NCBI RefSeq assembly: GCF_050624435.1
Contig: NC_134531.1
Coordinates: 252,664,812 to 252,728,811, forward strand
Length of the DNA: 64,000 nucleotides
Source of the DNA: Tenrec ecaudatus
Taxonomy: Eukaryota; Chordata; Mammalia; Afrosoricida; Tenrecidae
Reading direction: 5' to 3'
This document shows positions 46,476-58,100 of the stretch, piece by piece. The number at the start of each line of letters is the position of its first letter. Within the stretch, counting starts at the first letter, position 1. The notes below the pieces were generated by a model. The model was given only the letters and a program-made list of their open reading frames with translations, made no database searches and had not been told where the DNA came from. The position numbers and the translations under genes are program-made.

Positions 46476-49405
46476 TATTGTTTATATCTCCACAGGGAAA
46501 GAGGGACCAGACTTCAACCCAGTGCCCCAAGGGGTGAATGCAACATTATAGCATGGAGTAGGGAACCAATGGAGAGGTCTGAGTGGCTTGACCCAGTCCC
46601 AAATACTCCGTGGGTGCCTGCCCCTCCCTCCAGAAGAATTTATTTCAAAGGACGGCATTGAATCTGCCCCTCCAGGAGGGACCTACCTGATTGGAGCACA
46701 TTGGGGCAGATGAAAGGGGAGGAAGAGAGAGTGGAGCACACCCTGACCCACCAGGCCTTGAGGACAATGAGCCCAATTAGAGCAGCCAGTCCATAGAGTG
46801 GACCACATGGCCAGCCCCACTATTGGACATGACTCCTTTCACTGACCCAAGGCCCTGTAGGGTCAACACCAGAGACACATTATGGGAATTGCACCCGACC
46901 TGATCCCACCACACGGAGGCAAAGCACTGAGGGAGTGCAGCGGAACACCAAGGGAATGGAACAGCAAGGTTCCAAGGGAATGATGAAGGTGGACTTTGGG
47001 GCCAGGGCGTGGTGCCCCAACAGACTGGACTGGAAAACATCTGAAGGTCAACAAACGATCCTTGAACTGACCACAAGCTTTTCTTTCTTGTATTTTGTTT
47101 TGTTCTTTGTCAGTGGTTTGTTGTTTGTTTTGTTGAATATAGCAAAAACTGGAGCAAATTTAGAATGAGTCAAAAGGCCGGACAAATAAGGTATTAAATT
47201 TTCACCTAACTGCATCATTATTAGTTCCATTTGTAATGCACTCAGTCTCAAAGCATGACTGTTCCCATCTCTGGTCAATGGCTACCAGAATTCATTGGGG
47301 GCTAAGGTACCTGAGTGTATCACCAAGAGATGTGGGACTTTACCTGTCATCCAGGGTCTTCTGCAAACAAGTGCTCAGACATTAAGTTCCCTTCCCTCCT
47401 CCAGTCTTGGATATTAAGGTTTTCAGTCCTTTGACCATGCAAACTGATATGTTTCTTCTGTGTGGACTCAGCAGTCATCTCATTTAGATGGCTGATTGTT
47501 TTAAGGAAAGTCTTTAATATGGAAGACAATGAAAGTCCCAAATCCATCTTCAAGGATGCCATGTAAATTAAACTGCTGGTGAATCCCCTCTGGCCATAAA
47601 CTAGGCATGTGAATATTAGGTTAATCACAGAATGCATTGTAAACTGAATTAGTACAGATGCACTTAAGTTAAAATGTAACATTTTAAAATTCTTCTCCCT
47701 TTTTTGTTTTTTCAGGAGTAATGATTCCCTAAGGAGAGATTATCATATATTTATTATTTTAATGCTCTCCTTGCTTTACTTTTTTGTGGGGAGTGGGGTT
47801 CTTACAGATCTTATCAAAATTTGATCTCCCTTTTGATTATTTTCAGTTTTTTCCAGTTTTTAATATAGTCTGCTCATTTGAAGTTTTCATGTTTTATTTT
47901 GTTATTTTTTTCTGGTATAATATTCTTGGTTTCTTCATATATAAAATCCAAGGTAGGTAAACCTATCAAGACAACAACTGGATTAATAGTTTTCTAGGAA
48001 ATGGGAGCTGATAGCAAGGGCTCAAGTGGGAAATGAATGCTTTGAAAATGATGATGGCAGCACATGTGCAAATGTGCTTGACACACTGGATGAAACTGTT
48101 GATCATGATAAGAGATGTAAGAGCCCTCAATAAAAGTATTTGATAAAATAAATAAATATTAATTAATATAAATATCATATATATATGTTAAAGCAATTTA
48201 TACCAAAGAGAAATTCATATCAAGTAAGTGGTTCACATAGCCACACAATGGCAGCCCAAGTTCAGCAAAGATTGTGGACAGATGCGAACTTGAGGCCCTT
48301 CCTGATTCACACAAATACTGTCACTGGAGAACCAGGGAGTTGGAGGATTTAAGCAGGAAGTGGGAAGACCACAGGCTGGTGTAGACAGAGCCAAGTGGAT
48401 CCAAGGCTGGTTTTGTTCACTTTTGCACCTTAGCCCCTAGAGCAGTGCTTGCATGGGATGCTTACCTCTGACCCAAGGAACCAGATACTGGATCCAGGCC
48501 ATAATGAGAATGAAGAGAGAAATCTAGTTCTCCACAGTCTATTTTAGATATGAAATAGGCCACACCCCAAGGAGGCATTGTCGGGCTAGGACTTGCACCT
48601 TATGGGAGAAGTGTTACTGTTGCACTACTGAGAATCCCAGGACAGGCCAGTTGACAGAAAACTTAACTATCAGAGGTCATGTGCCTGATTTGTTAGTACT
48701 AGATGACCAGGCTTATTATCAGTCTAGCCCATTAATCATTTAGACCATGCAGGGACCACATACGTGCTGTACTGTGTTGATTTTGTATGTAAAGTCTTCC
48801 TCCAGGTGACTGCCTTGACTTGAGCATAACTGCCACTGCTTATTAGGAAATTAGATGTGACTGTACCACTTCAGAGTGTTAAGAGAAGGCATGGGAGGTT
48901 GGATGGGAATTTTTCTGTTACTTTATATGAATTCCCCTCGACCCAGAAATAATTAAAATTATACTAATGTTTGATAATTGAAGCAGATGGAAATAATGGT
49001 GCTTTGTTCATGTATGCACATTAGCATCTAGAGCAGTGTCTTCATCTAGCAAGCTCTCAGCAAACATATGTGGAATTAATAACTGGACAAGTAGTTCATT
49101 TAGCATATCAGCCAAATTTTGATGATTTATTTAATTTATAATAATTAAAATATATAATTTAATATAATCTACCTACATTCTGCAACTTCAAGTTTTGCAA
49201 CAGTGAAAATAAAATAAAATTATTTTAGATAACCCCATACACAGTTCAACAAGCGTATCATGATTTCATGCCTATCTATAATAATACATTTCAGGTATTG
49301 TCCCCTTTGTGTGGATAAGAAAGGACTAAGCTGTATTTCCTTTTGTTGTGCATAAGGTAGCTATGGGTTTGATCTGACTGATTGGTACATAGCTACAACA
49401 AAGCC
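44996..49405. repeat. Segmental duplication arm B, partner of 1-4485
   Basis: Contains L1-2 ORF2 C-terminus, 3' UTR and about 2.2 kb of flank, collinear with 1-4485. Differences are scattered substitutions plus indels: about 67 bases near 45235 present only here, about 180 bases of L1 tail absent here near 47136, and an ATGTGGAATTAATAACTGG insertion near 49070. Homology ends near GGTACATAGCTACAAC. The left limit cannot be seen because arm A runs off the window. Confidence 0.92.
48003..48150 (+). mobile_element. L1 3'-terminal fragment (duplicate of 3140-3290)
   Basis: Same scrap as in arm A, with GGGAGCTGATAGCAAGGGC and AGAGCCCTCAATAAAAG. Its presence in both arms shows that it predates the duplication. 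Confidence 0.8.
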
Positions 49406-49517
49406 ATATCAAATAACTTCTCTTGAAAGTTGATGGTCTGTATTTAATTATTCAATTTAATTTTAATGCTAACCTGGCAAATTAATATTCACTTTTGACT
49501 CCTTCGTTTCTTCTTCT

Positions 49518-49805
49518 TTTTTAAAAAATCATTTAATTACCGGCTTGTGAAACTGACAACCCATCCATCCATCCACTGTGTCAAGCATATTTGTACATTT
49601 GTTGTCATAATTCTCAAAACATTTTCTTTCTACTTCAGCCTTTGGTATCAGGTCCTCAATTTTACTTTCCTTCCCAACACCACCCTCATGAACTCTTGAT
49701 AATTTGTCTGATGCCAGATGCTATATCTTTTGATAGCCGGGCACCATCATCTTCCTTCACCAGATTTGCTTATGCACCCATTCTGTCTTCAGCAATCATC
49801 CGGAA
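49518..49805 (-). mobile_element. L1 3' UTR fragment, antisense, internally deleted
   Basis: Starts with TTTTTTAAAAAATCATTTAA and keeps ATTCTCAAAACATTTTC, GGTATCAGGTCCTC and CTTGATAATTTG. It then jumps to GATGCTATATCTTTTGATAG and TTTGCTTATGCACCCATT, so roughly 0.7 kb of the usual 3' UTR is missing. Confidence 0.8.
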
Positions 49806-49989
49806 GACACCTTCATTTCTTCACTGGCTCTTGCATAAGAAAAGTAATGTACCCTAAATGCTATTAGAACTGATTCTTAAAAATTCACTTGGCATAATTT
49901 TAGCACATACAGTTGTAAGTGATTTAACTAATTTAAGGCTCATATGACCATAATCTTTTCAGCTTAACTGTAATGCTCCTCTTCCAAGC

Positions 49990-50590
49990 TATAAACTTGA
50001 TTGGTTATCAACAATTACTTTGAATTAATTTGTCTTCCATTTCTAGTTTTCCAAGGTGAACATTTAAAATATCAATTTTACATCCTCTTTTCTAATATAT
50101 GCTTTCAGTGCTATAAATTTCTCTTTACTCACTTTCCGTGCAGCCACAAAATTTAAGAAGCTGTATTATCCTTTCCATTTAGTTCAAAACATTTTAAATT
50201 CTCTTTTGTCTTCTTTGATGCATCGGCTATTTAGAAATGTGTTTTCCACTGTTCAATTACTATTATATGAGGTTTTTGGTTGAAATTTCTGGTTTAATAC
50301 CACTACTTACTGAGAGCATATTTTGCATCATTTCCACTCTTTAAATGTAATAAATTGTGTTTTACAGTTTATCTTGTTGAATATTCTATGTGAGTCTGAG
50401 AAGAATGTGTATTCTGCTGCTGTTGGCTGAAGTCTTGTATAAATGTCAATTAGAACCAAATGACTGGAAGTGGTGCTGTCCAGTGCAGCTATCAAATTGA
50501 TACATATCAAACTGATATCTGCTTATTGGATTTATGTATTACTGATGAGGAATTTTGAAATTTCCAACTGCCATATCGGATTCATCTATA
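49990..50590 (-). mobile_element. Old (L1M-type) L1, antisense
   Basis: Contains classic antisense old-L1 words: AGTGCTATAAATTTCTCTTT, CTATTTAGAAATGTGTTTTCC, GAATGTGTATTCTGCTGCTG and TATAAATGTCAATTAG. It is much more diverged than the L1 copies elsewhere in the window. Confidence 0.7.
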
Positions 50591-50599
50591 TATCCTAGC

Positions 50600-50960
50600 A
50601 AATGAATCAATAAAATTGAGAGCAAATTATTAGAGGAAATCTTGATATCATAAGCCAGCTTTTAAAAAATGAATAAAACTTATACTGTATAAATGGAAAA
50701 CAAAATACTAATAACTCTATGCTCACATATTTGAGAATTGAAAGGAAATAGACCAATTTCACGAAAGGCATAATTAACCAAAATTCATACAAGGATCAAT
50801 AACCTAAATAGGCTAATTTGCATTAAAGAAAAGGATAATTTATAACCTCTGAATATTAAATATCAAGACCAGATGATTTTACTGGTGAAGTCTAACAAAA
50901 ATGTAATAGGCTGTATTTCTGAAAGCATTTGTAGACTAATAGAATAATCGAGCAGGAAGT
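50600..50960 (+). mobile_element. Old L1 ORF2 fragment, sense
   Basis: Sense L1 ORF2 words are visible, including a degraded CCAGATGATTTTACTGGTGA at about 50870-50890 that corresponds to the start of the reverse transcriptase. The orientation is opposite to both neighbours, so this is either an inverted L1 insertion or a separate copy. Confidence 0.6.
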
Positions 50961-50984
50961 GAAAAGAATCCCTATATAAGTTCA

Positions 50985-52010
50985 CTTTGCTTCCTCATTT
51001 CACATTTACTAATATCTTGTATTATGTGGTACATTTGTCAATATTGATGAAGCCATATAGATACAATATCATCAACTAACGTCTATATTGACAATTAGAA
51101 TTAATTCTTTGTGTTATACAAGTCTGTCTGTCCTGGTTTATACAGATGCATGCTATGTACCTACCACTAAAGTGTTATACAGAATAGTTTCACTGCCCTA
51201 AAAATACTGTGTTATCTACATATTCATCCATTTTCCTTTCCCCTAAAGCCCTGGAAAACACTGGTCTTTTCACTGTCTATATTTTTGCCTTTTCTGAAAA
51301 GAAATCTAGTTGGAATTATACAATAAGTAGTATTTTAAGTGAGTTTCTTTCACTTAGCAATATGCATTGTTCCTCTGTGTGCCTGTGTGTTTACTTTTAT
51401 GGCTCTTTTGTTCCATTGTAGAATAATATTCCATTGCATAGTCTTATGACACTTTGTTTTTCCATGAGGCAATTATGAGAGAGCTCCTATAAACATTCAA
51501 GTAGCATTTTCTGTGTGGACATACACTGTTCATCTCATTTGGATAAATACCTAGGGTCATGATTGCTGGATCACACGTTAAGAATCTTTAAACTAAATAT
51601 GATCTGTTCATAACCATCAAGGAATTCTGTGGAAGAGAAGGCCTGACAATCTGCTTCCATGAGGATTATAGCTAAGAAAGCTCTTTGAAGCAGTTTACTC
51701 TGTGAGCACATGGAGTCACCATGAGTCACAATCAACTTGACAGCAACTCAGACATGTTTAATTTTGTAAGCACCTGCCCTGTGTCCTCAGGCTGTATCAC
51801 CAGCAATGAGTGAGCATTTCCTCTACTCCTCATCCTTCCAAGGATTCTTCCTCAGTGTTTTCGATTTCAGATGTGTAGTAGTATTTTATAGTTGTTTCAA
51901 TGTGCAATTCCTCAGTAACATATGATGTTGAGCATCTTATCATGTGCTTCTTTGCCATCTGTACATTGCTTGTTTGGAGACTTGCTCGTCAGTTTGTACT
52001 GCCTCCTCCC
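50985..52010 (-). mobile_element. Old L1 3' half, antisense, with a nested SINE
   Basis: Antisense L1 landmarks include AATAATATTCCATTGCATAG, GATTGCTGGATCACACG and, after the SINE, GATGTTGAGCATCTTATCATG. The element is split by the SINE at 51600-51765 and is old by its divergence. Confidence 0.7.
51600..51765 (+). mobile_element. AfroSINE-type SINE, sense
   Basis: GAGAAGGCCTGACAATCTGC followed by CATGGAGTCACCATGAGTCA and CAATCAACTTGACAGCAACT, the sense 3' half of an afrotherian SINE. It interrupts an old L1. Confidence 0.75.
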
Positions 52011-52465
52011 AATTAACATGGCACAATGTTGTTACTTCTATGGTAGTAAGAGATTTTATTTACTGTAAGGCTCATATGAGCACAAACCCTTTTAGCTTAA
52101 ATGTCATGCTCACTCTCCAAGCTGTGATAGGGACTGGTTGTTATTCTTCAGCACAACTCTCCTGTATATTAGTAACTGCTGGTTTCTGTGTTGCCCTTTG
52201 GTGTTGATCATATTAGTGCTGACACAGTGCATGAAATTGGCAATATTTAAAAGAACTCATTCTTAAAAGTTTTTTTAATTGAATGTTTTGTTTTAATTTT
52301 TGCTATTTTCAATTAAGATTTAGCACTATATCTCTTTACTTTGAATGTGTTGCTGCTTTGGTTGCATTCTGATATATTTTAATATTTCATGTGCCATGTT
52401 CACCTTTCCCTGGATGATTCATAAGAAATATTTTGTTGTGGTTGTTTGCTTTTGCTGCATTTAAA

Positions 52466-53434
52466 TCATTGAGCCAGAGTAGCTGTCATTTGTTTCCGGC
52501 TTTCCTGGGATTTCATCTTCAGAATTTTTTTCAAGGCACTTATTACTTCCTTATTTCTCAGGCTATAAATGAAAGGATTTAGTAAGGGAACTACAATTGT
52601 AAACAAGATAGCAGCTGGTATATCTTGGTCTCCTTCTTCCAGCAAGTTTGGTCGAATGTACATGAAGAAAATAGAGCCATAGTATAATGAGACAGACAGT
52701 AAGTGGGATGCACAGGTAGAGAAGGCTTTGGCTCTTCCCTCTTTGGATTTCATTTTAAAAATAGTGAAAAGGATTAAGACATAAGATATTAAGACACTGC
52801 CTATAGTGAAGACTTGAATTGATCCTGAAAAAATAAATACTACTAGTTCATTGATATAAGGGTCAACACAGGAAAGTCTGTATAAAGGAAGAATATCACA
52901 ATAAAAGTGGTTGATGTGATTATCTCCACAGAAAGCTAGCCTAAATAAAAGCCCCACATGAATCATGGAATGCAGATTTCCAGCTATGAAGGCCCCTGTG
53001 GTCAACTGAATACAGAGTTGCTTTGACATCATGGTGTGGTACTGCAGAGGACTGCATATGGCCACGTAGCGGTCATAGGCCATTGCAGCCAGGAGAAAGC
53101 AGTCTGCAGTTTCCACAGTGCAAACAAAATAGAATTGTGCCATACATTCGTAAAGTGAAATAACTCTGTCCTGAGAAAACAAGTTTTTTAACATGTTGGG
53201 CGTAATGGCACAAGCACAGCAAGAATCCACAAGAGCCAGGTTTCCCAGAAAGATGTACATGGGTGTGTGCAGACGGCGCTCCGTGGAAATCAACACCACC
53301 AAGCCAAGATTTCCCACCATGGTGACCATATAGATGACAAAGAACACCACAAACATTAGTGTCTTCAGTTCTGGGTGATCCATAAGTCCGGTGAGGATAA
53401 ACTCAGTTTTCATTGTATAGTTATTATCAGCCAT
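52466..53434 (-). CDS. Olfactory receptor, class II, OR5K-like (OR-2)
   Basis: A second intact OR in the same orientation, 322 residues, with the same membrane role as OR-1. Visible marks are the N-terminal NYT glycosylation site at residues 5-7, LHTPMY at 55-60, [10 protein letters not shown] at 118-127, C97 and C179 for the extracellular disulfide, KAFSTCASH at 236-244 in its canonical form, and [12 protein letters not shown] at 283-294. The C-terminal tail is about ten residues longer than in OR-1. The start Met at 53434 is the first in frame and lies 11 bases after a strong splice acceptor. The sequence is strongly OR5K-like, more so than OR-1. Nothing suggests pseudogenisation. Divergence from OR-1 is spread over the protein and is greatest in the N-terminus, TM4, TM5 and the third extracellular loop, as expected for paralogs with different ligands. 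Confidence 0.96.
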   Translation of the reverse strand: MADNNYTMKTEFILTGLMDHPELKTLMFVVFFVIYMVTMVGNLGLVVLISTERRLHTPMYIFLGNLALVDSCCACAITPNMLKNLFSQDRVISLYECMAQFYFVCTVETADCFLLAAMAYDRYVAICSPLQYHTMMSKQLCIQLTTGAFIAGNLHSMIHVGLLFRLAFCGDNHINHFYCDILPLYRLSCVDPYINELVVFIFSGSIQVFTIGSVLISYVLILFTIFKMKSKEGRAKAFSTCASHLLSVSLYYGSIFFMYIRPNLLEEGDQDIPAAILFTIVVPLLNPFIYSLRNKEVISALKKILKMKSQESRKQMTATLAQ

Positions 53435-53445
53435 TCCTGACTTCT

Positions 53446-53465
53446 CTGTTGAGAAAAAAATTTTT
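53446..53465 (-). promoter_or_regulatory. Predicted 3' splice site of the OR-2 5'-UTR intron
   Basis: On the minus strand an uninterrupted run of T and C ends in CTCAACAG, followed by eleven bases and the OR-2 ATG. It matches the acceptor consensus well and sits at nearly the same distance from the start codon as in OR-1, as expected for paralogs that kept the same gene structure. Confidence 0.65.
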
Positions 53466-55029
53466 TCCCTCAGAAATTCATGCTAATTTAAATAGGCTCA
53501 ATTCACCTGTTGAGTTATTTCCAATCCAGGAGGGAAAGGATTGTTCTCTGTAATTCGTCCCTCTGTTCCATGGACTTTGTGCATGTCTAATTCTGGGAAG
53601 TATCACTCTTCTAATGCTATTGCCTATTTACTTTTCTTCACATCATATTTTGAGCAACAACATGATTGGATGTACAAAGATGACTTTTAACATCTGGGGA
53701 GAAATATTGTAAATAGAAAATCTCATCTATGCAAGCAATTTCAAGCTGATTTATAATATAAAAGTCTTCAAATGAGTATTCTCAAACTATTTCAATGCTT
53801 GTATATATGTTGTTCAGTGCTGTTTAAATGACTAATTTCATTTGTAGATGCCTAGCAATTCACTATCTCTGAATATACACTTAAAAACAAAGTGCGTTGA
53901 AAGTGGGAAGGATGACATACACGACTTCATGTGACTTGCAGGATTAGGAGGGACAATGATGTGGATGGAAGCCGAGATCCAAGAGGAGAGGAAAGCAAAG
54001 CACTAAGTTGCTCCACTAAACACCTTCCATGGCAGTTATAACCTAATGGATACCTGCAATGTGAAATTGCATATGTGTCTTCACATTAAAAAACCCTACC
54101 AAGAAAATGAAGAACTCTGGAATATTAGAAACTATACATTAAATTATAAGCTATGTCAAGAACACAAGTAAAACCAAATGTTCAACTCAAATTGGCAAAT
54201 GGTTTCCAGTAATATGAAGAATGTTCAAAAGAGCTTATATAAGTCACTAGGAGCGAATACTAGAAAATAGGGAAAGAACAGGAATAGAAAAAGATCAAAA
54301 GAAATATAATTTTGAAATTGTTTAAGAATTTTTAGATTTATGATCAATTACATAAACTGTTATGAATCCATAATAAAGATATCTATATTTTGACAGACTC
54401 ATGACTCCTTTTGTCCAAGAAACTTGCAAGCGGGGCAAATGCTCCTAGAAACACCTTGGATTCATCATTCCTTCTGCTGTTCACTAATTTTCGTGTTGAA
54501 CTTTCAGAAATGCTTTCCTGTTACCAATTATTTGTGTGACTCCTTCATTCAGTTTTGCCACCTCCAAGGGGAACCAACCGTTTAAGAAGCTTTGAAGAGC
54601 TGGTGAAATGGGAACTGTTACTCATTGCCTGTAGAAGATAACTTGGTATAACCTTAGGATAAGTATTTGGTTTAAGTTAAGGGAACATCTATGGAGCAAA
54701 ATGGACCAAAAATATTAGTGTGTGTAGATGAGAGAGTGGGAAAGAAGAAAATAGCTGGTCAAAGTGTAAGGTTAAGTGGCTGGGTTGTTATTTGCAGAGA
54801 CTTGTATAAGGTATTATAAGCACTCTAGAGATGATTTAAAATATATGAGTGCATAGATTATATACAAATAGGATAGTGCATAGGCTATATGCAAATAGGA
54901 TATTGTATTAAAGTATATCCCTGGATTACGGTATCCAAGGAAGTCCTCAATGCAATCCCCGCAAGAGACCACTGTAGTAAGAAAAATGGAAACATCAGAG
55001 CAATCCTTTAGTATACCCAGTAGAACTGG
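53466..55029. other. OR-2 5' flank, no other gene seen
   Basis: Upstream of OR-2. A one-mismatch EBF-like word TCCAAGGGGA lies at 54563-54572. No repeat family and no open frame of interest were seen. The non-coding OR-2 exons probably lie here or further right. Confidence 0.4.
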
Positions 55030-55160
55030 TCCTGAGAGTGAGTCCAGAACTCTTTAGAGGAATGGAAAGCCCTGTCTTTCTCCCGCAGAGGGGCAGGGGG
55101 TTTCAAACTGGTGACCTTGTTGTTAGCAGCCCAACTGATGACCACTACACCCCTGTGCTT
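55030..55160 (-). mobile_element. AfroSINE-type SINE, antisense, tRNA-like head retained
   Basis: One of the better preserved SINE heads in the window: CTTTCTCCCGCAGAGGGGC, the antisense B box GTTTCAAACTGGTGACC and TTAGCAGCCCAACTGATGAC, ending near the 5' end CACCCCTGTGC. Confidence 0.85.
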
Positions 55161-58100
55161 ACTTCCTGCGACAACGATTGCCACAATTATACATACTTAG
55201 ATGCTTCCACAATGTTCTATAGCTCTGCGACACTCATATTATTAAACTTCAGTTTATCTACTCCTTACATTGGTCTTTAGAGATGAGTTTTAAGCCATTG
55301 GGGAATGTTTTATTTCAATCTACCTATGTTTATTTTAGTTAATTTAAGGATCATTATTTATTGAGCTAATGTACCTGCTCAGCACCAATATTCTCTTCAA
55401 ACTCAAACACACACAAAACACACACATGCACACACACACACACACACACACACCACTGTAGAGTTAAAAAGCTTAGCTTCTGTTCCGTGGAATATGAAGT
55501 TTCTAAGGGGATCAAAAGTTTTTAGAGAGATTTAAGAGAAATATTTAACTTTTAATTTCCTCAAGATAATTCTGACTCAAATCTCAGATTATTTGAGGCT
55601 GACAATTTTCAGAAAGACTAATTAATGATCATTTGTAATACACCTAATTGTACTTTTTTAATTAAATTACTTTTAAATTAAATTGTACTTTTTAATTTAA
55701 TGACTTACCCTTGTCAACTTGAGTTAAAATAAGTTAAAAAATATATGTATATATATTACATATATATGTATCCCAATTTGAAGTCTATATAATAAGATTA
55801 TTTTATTAAGTGCTTTATCCCAGGCTGCTAGAAGTCACACAGCATGAGAAGATTGCACGCTGTTAGATTAGTTGATTATAATAGACCAGGAATACGTGAA
55901 ATTTTCATTGATATTTTATTTCTGTGTTCAATAAGAAAGGGGAAATAGGAAGCTCTCTAATTTACACCAGGGAGTGAAAAATATCACTTGAAACTCTAGC
56001 CTTTGTTCTTATAATTTAATAGGTGAATACAGTAAAAATTGAAATACTTTTTATTATAAAATCAAAAATCTAATAATTATGTTAAATGGCAAACCACATC
56101 GCTCAGATGTGTTTAAAAATCTCTACTAGTGTATTCTATTCCTATTATAAAACTGTGAATTTAACTATTAATTTTGTATAAATGTATGTTTCTCTTGAAT
56201 TTAGAAAATAAATCATTGTTGTTTGTTTATTGCTTAAACTATAATAATTTAAAGGTAGTATTTTAGGAAACGTAAAAGACTGAAAAATAAGACTCATAAG
56301 AAAAATCCAAAAACCAGAAAAATAAATATTTCTGGACATTAGTATTTCTATTAAAATTAAGTTTAAGTATATTCTCACCTGTATATCGTTAGTCAAAGTT
56401 GTATTAGGCCAGTTGATTGCTGCCTGATGTTAAATTTTAAAGTAGATCAAGAAATGAAACTCTGCCCTCAGAGTCATTAGACAAGTATTTCCACCAACCG
56501 GTCAATGATAATGTTTTTGTCATTGGTAGAGAATGGTTTAAAGGTGCAATATAATTCTAAGGGGATTCTCTTGGCATTGACAACATTGTAGACCTGAGAG
56601 ACCTAATCCCCTGAACATTACAGTCATACTATATTGGAATAGTTAAATGTATCCTTTGAGATCTAGAGAGTAAGATGAATGCCCATTTCTAAACAATTTC
56701 TAAGACTCTTATTTTGGTTTCATTCATGTGAGTTAGTAATTGTTGCCCTTGTCGTCATTCTGAATGTAATTGAGAGGACAAAATTCCCCCTGGTTTGGTT
56801 AACGAAAGCTTCCTAGAAGTAGGAACTGAGTTAGAATTGGCTGCCTGCGAGGGGACGTGTGGCAGAACTTCTATAACTTGAGTGTTTATGCAATTAACAT
56901 AGTTTCTGAAATCTTCTTTTGAACTGATATTCATAATGTCTTTATACCATAATTACTAGAAAATCCTTTACATTTTCTTGCAAGTCTAAAAGAATATCTT
57001 GAAAGGCTCCTTTCCTCAAAATACTTCTGCATTTAGGAAACTCCCATCACTTAAGCTATAATGGTGCCATACTGCCAATCAATCATACATCTCAATTTGT
57101 TTGGCTAATGTATTAGTTTCTTAGGCAACTGAAACAAGTGAGTGTTTTAAAGCAAAATAAAAGTGTTGTTTCATGACTTTAAAGATTAAAATTCCAACAG
57201 GCATTTTTGTTCTTAAATCCTCACTCCCTAGCTCCTAACCTTCCCTCCCATATTCCCAAGAAACCATGAATCCAGTGTAAGGTGACCTATTCTGAATTTC
57301 ATAAATAGAAAAAAAAATACAAAACAACTAGAAAAAACTAACAAAAATGAAGTGAAACAGAGAAAAACTATAATAAAAAAACAGAATATTAAAAACCATA
57401 CTTTACACAATTTTGCAATGAAATTTAAAAACAGAAGAGGCAAGGCCTGATCTACTTGTGTGTCTCACTTTCTTTCCATGTCATTATTCTATGGCTTGCT
57501 TCCCCTCATGTACCCTCAGCCAAGTTCAGGTACAGAAGGGGATAAAGATATACCAATTTGTATTTTTTATACTCTAGTAATTCCTGTATCATCCCTTTTA
57601 TCTATAGTCTAAGAAATGAGGAAATAATAAATGTTATGAAAAAATTAAGAATAGAAAACATATCAATCTGAAACAAATATCTCCCGAGACTAATTGATTT
57701 TGATTAAACTTTTTTCAAAGTCAAGATACAGAGACACTGTGAATGAAGACTTTGTAAATCAAATAGTACATCACTAAACTGTGAGGGGTTTTAAATCAAA
57801 TAATGTATGAATGGTTAACTACCTTCTGTTATGAAAGGAAGTATTCTGCTAAATGTATTTCAAAATTAAATTCTACTATGAAGAGGGAATTAAATGACTA
57901 CTTCTAAGGAGAATTAGAAAATATTGCATGTTTTCATGTATTCAGTAAATCCTAGAAATATACTGGGTGTATATGCGTTGTTTTCATTTAGCATTACGGA
58001 CAAATATTTGGGACCCCTGGTAATAATCTTACAAACTCACACATATTTCAATTTCTCAGTTATTAGTTACTTAAGCCATATAATCTATTAGAAATAAGGT

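Larger units (their letters stand above)
41230..47140 (+). mobile_element. L1 retrotransposon, nearly complete (L1-2)
   Basis: Partial 5' UTR (about 41230-41665), ORF1 (41668-42690), ORF2 (about 42730-46475) and 3' UTR to about 47140. The 3' terminus is missing: sequence jumps from the TTTGTTTTGTTGA stretch into flank that copy A keeps only after a further 180 bases holding the L1 tail. ORF2 is broken into several frames, so it is inactive. From about 44996 onward it belongs to the segmental duplication. Confidence 0.9.

Noticed and set aside
55030-55160. Possible tRNA gene, because of a B-box-like word
   Set aside because: It is the tRNA-derived head of a SINE in antisense; the cloverleaf is not complete and SINE body sequence follows.
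56145-56396. 83-codon frame in AT-rich DNA
   Set aside because: I/L/F/Y/N-rich translation typical of random AT-rich sequence, without any motif.
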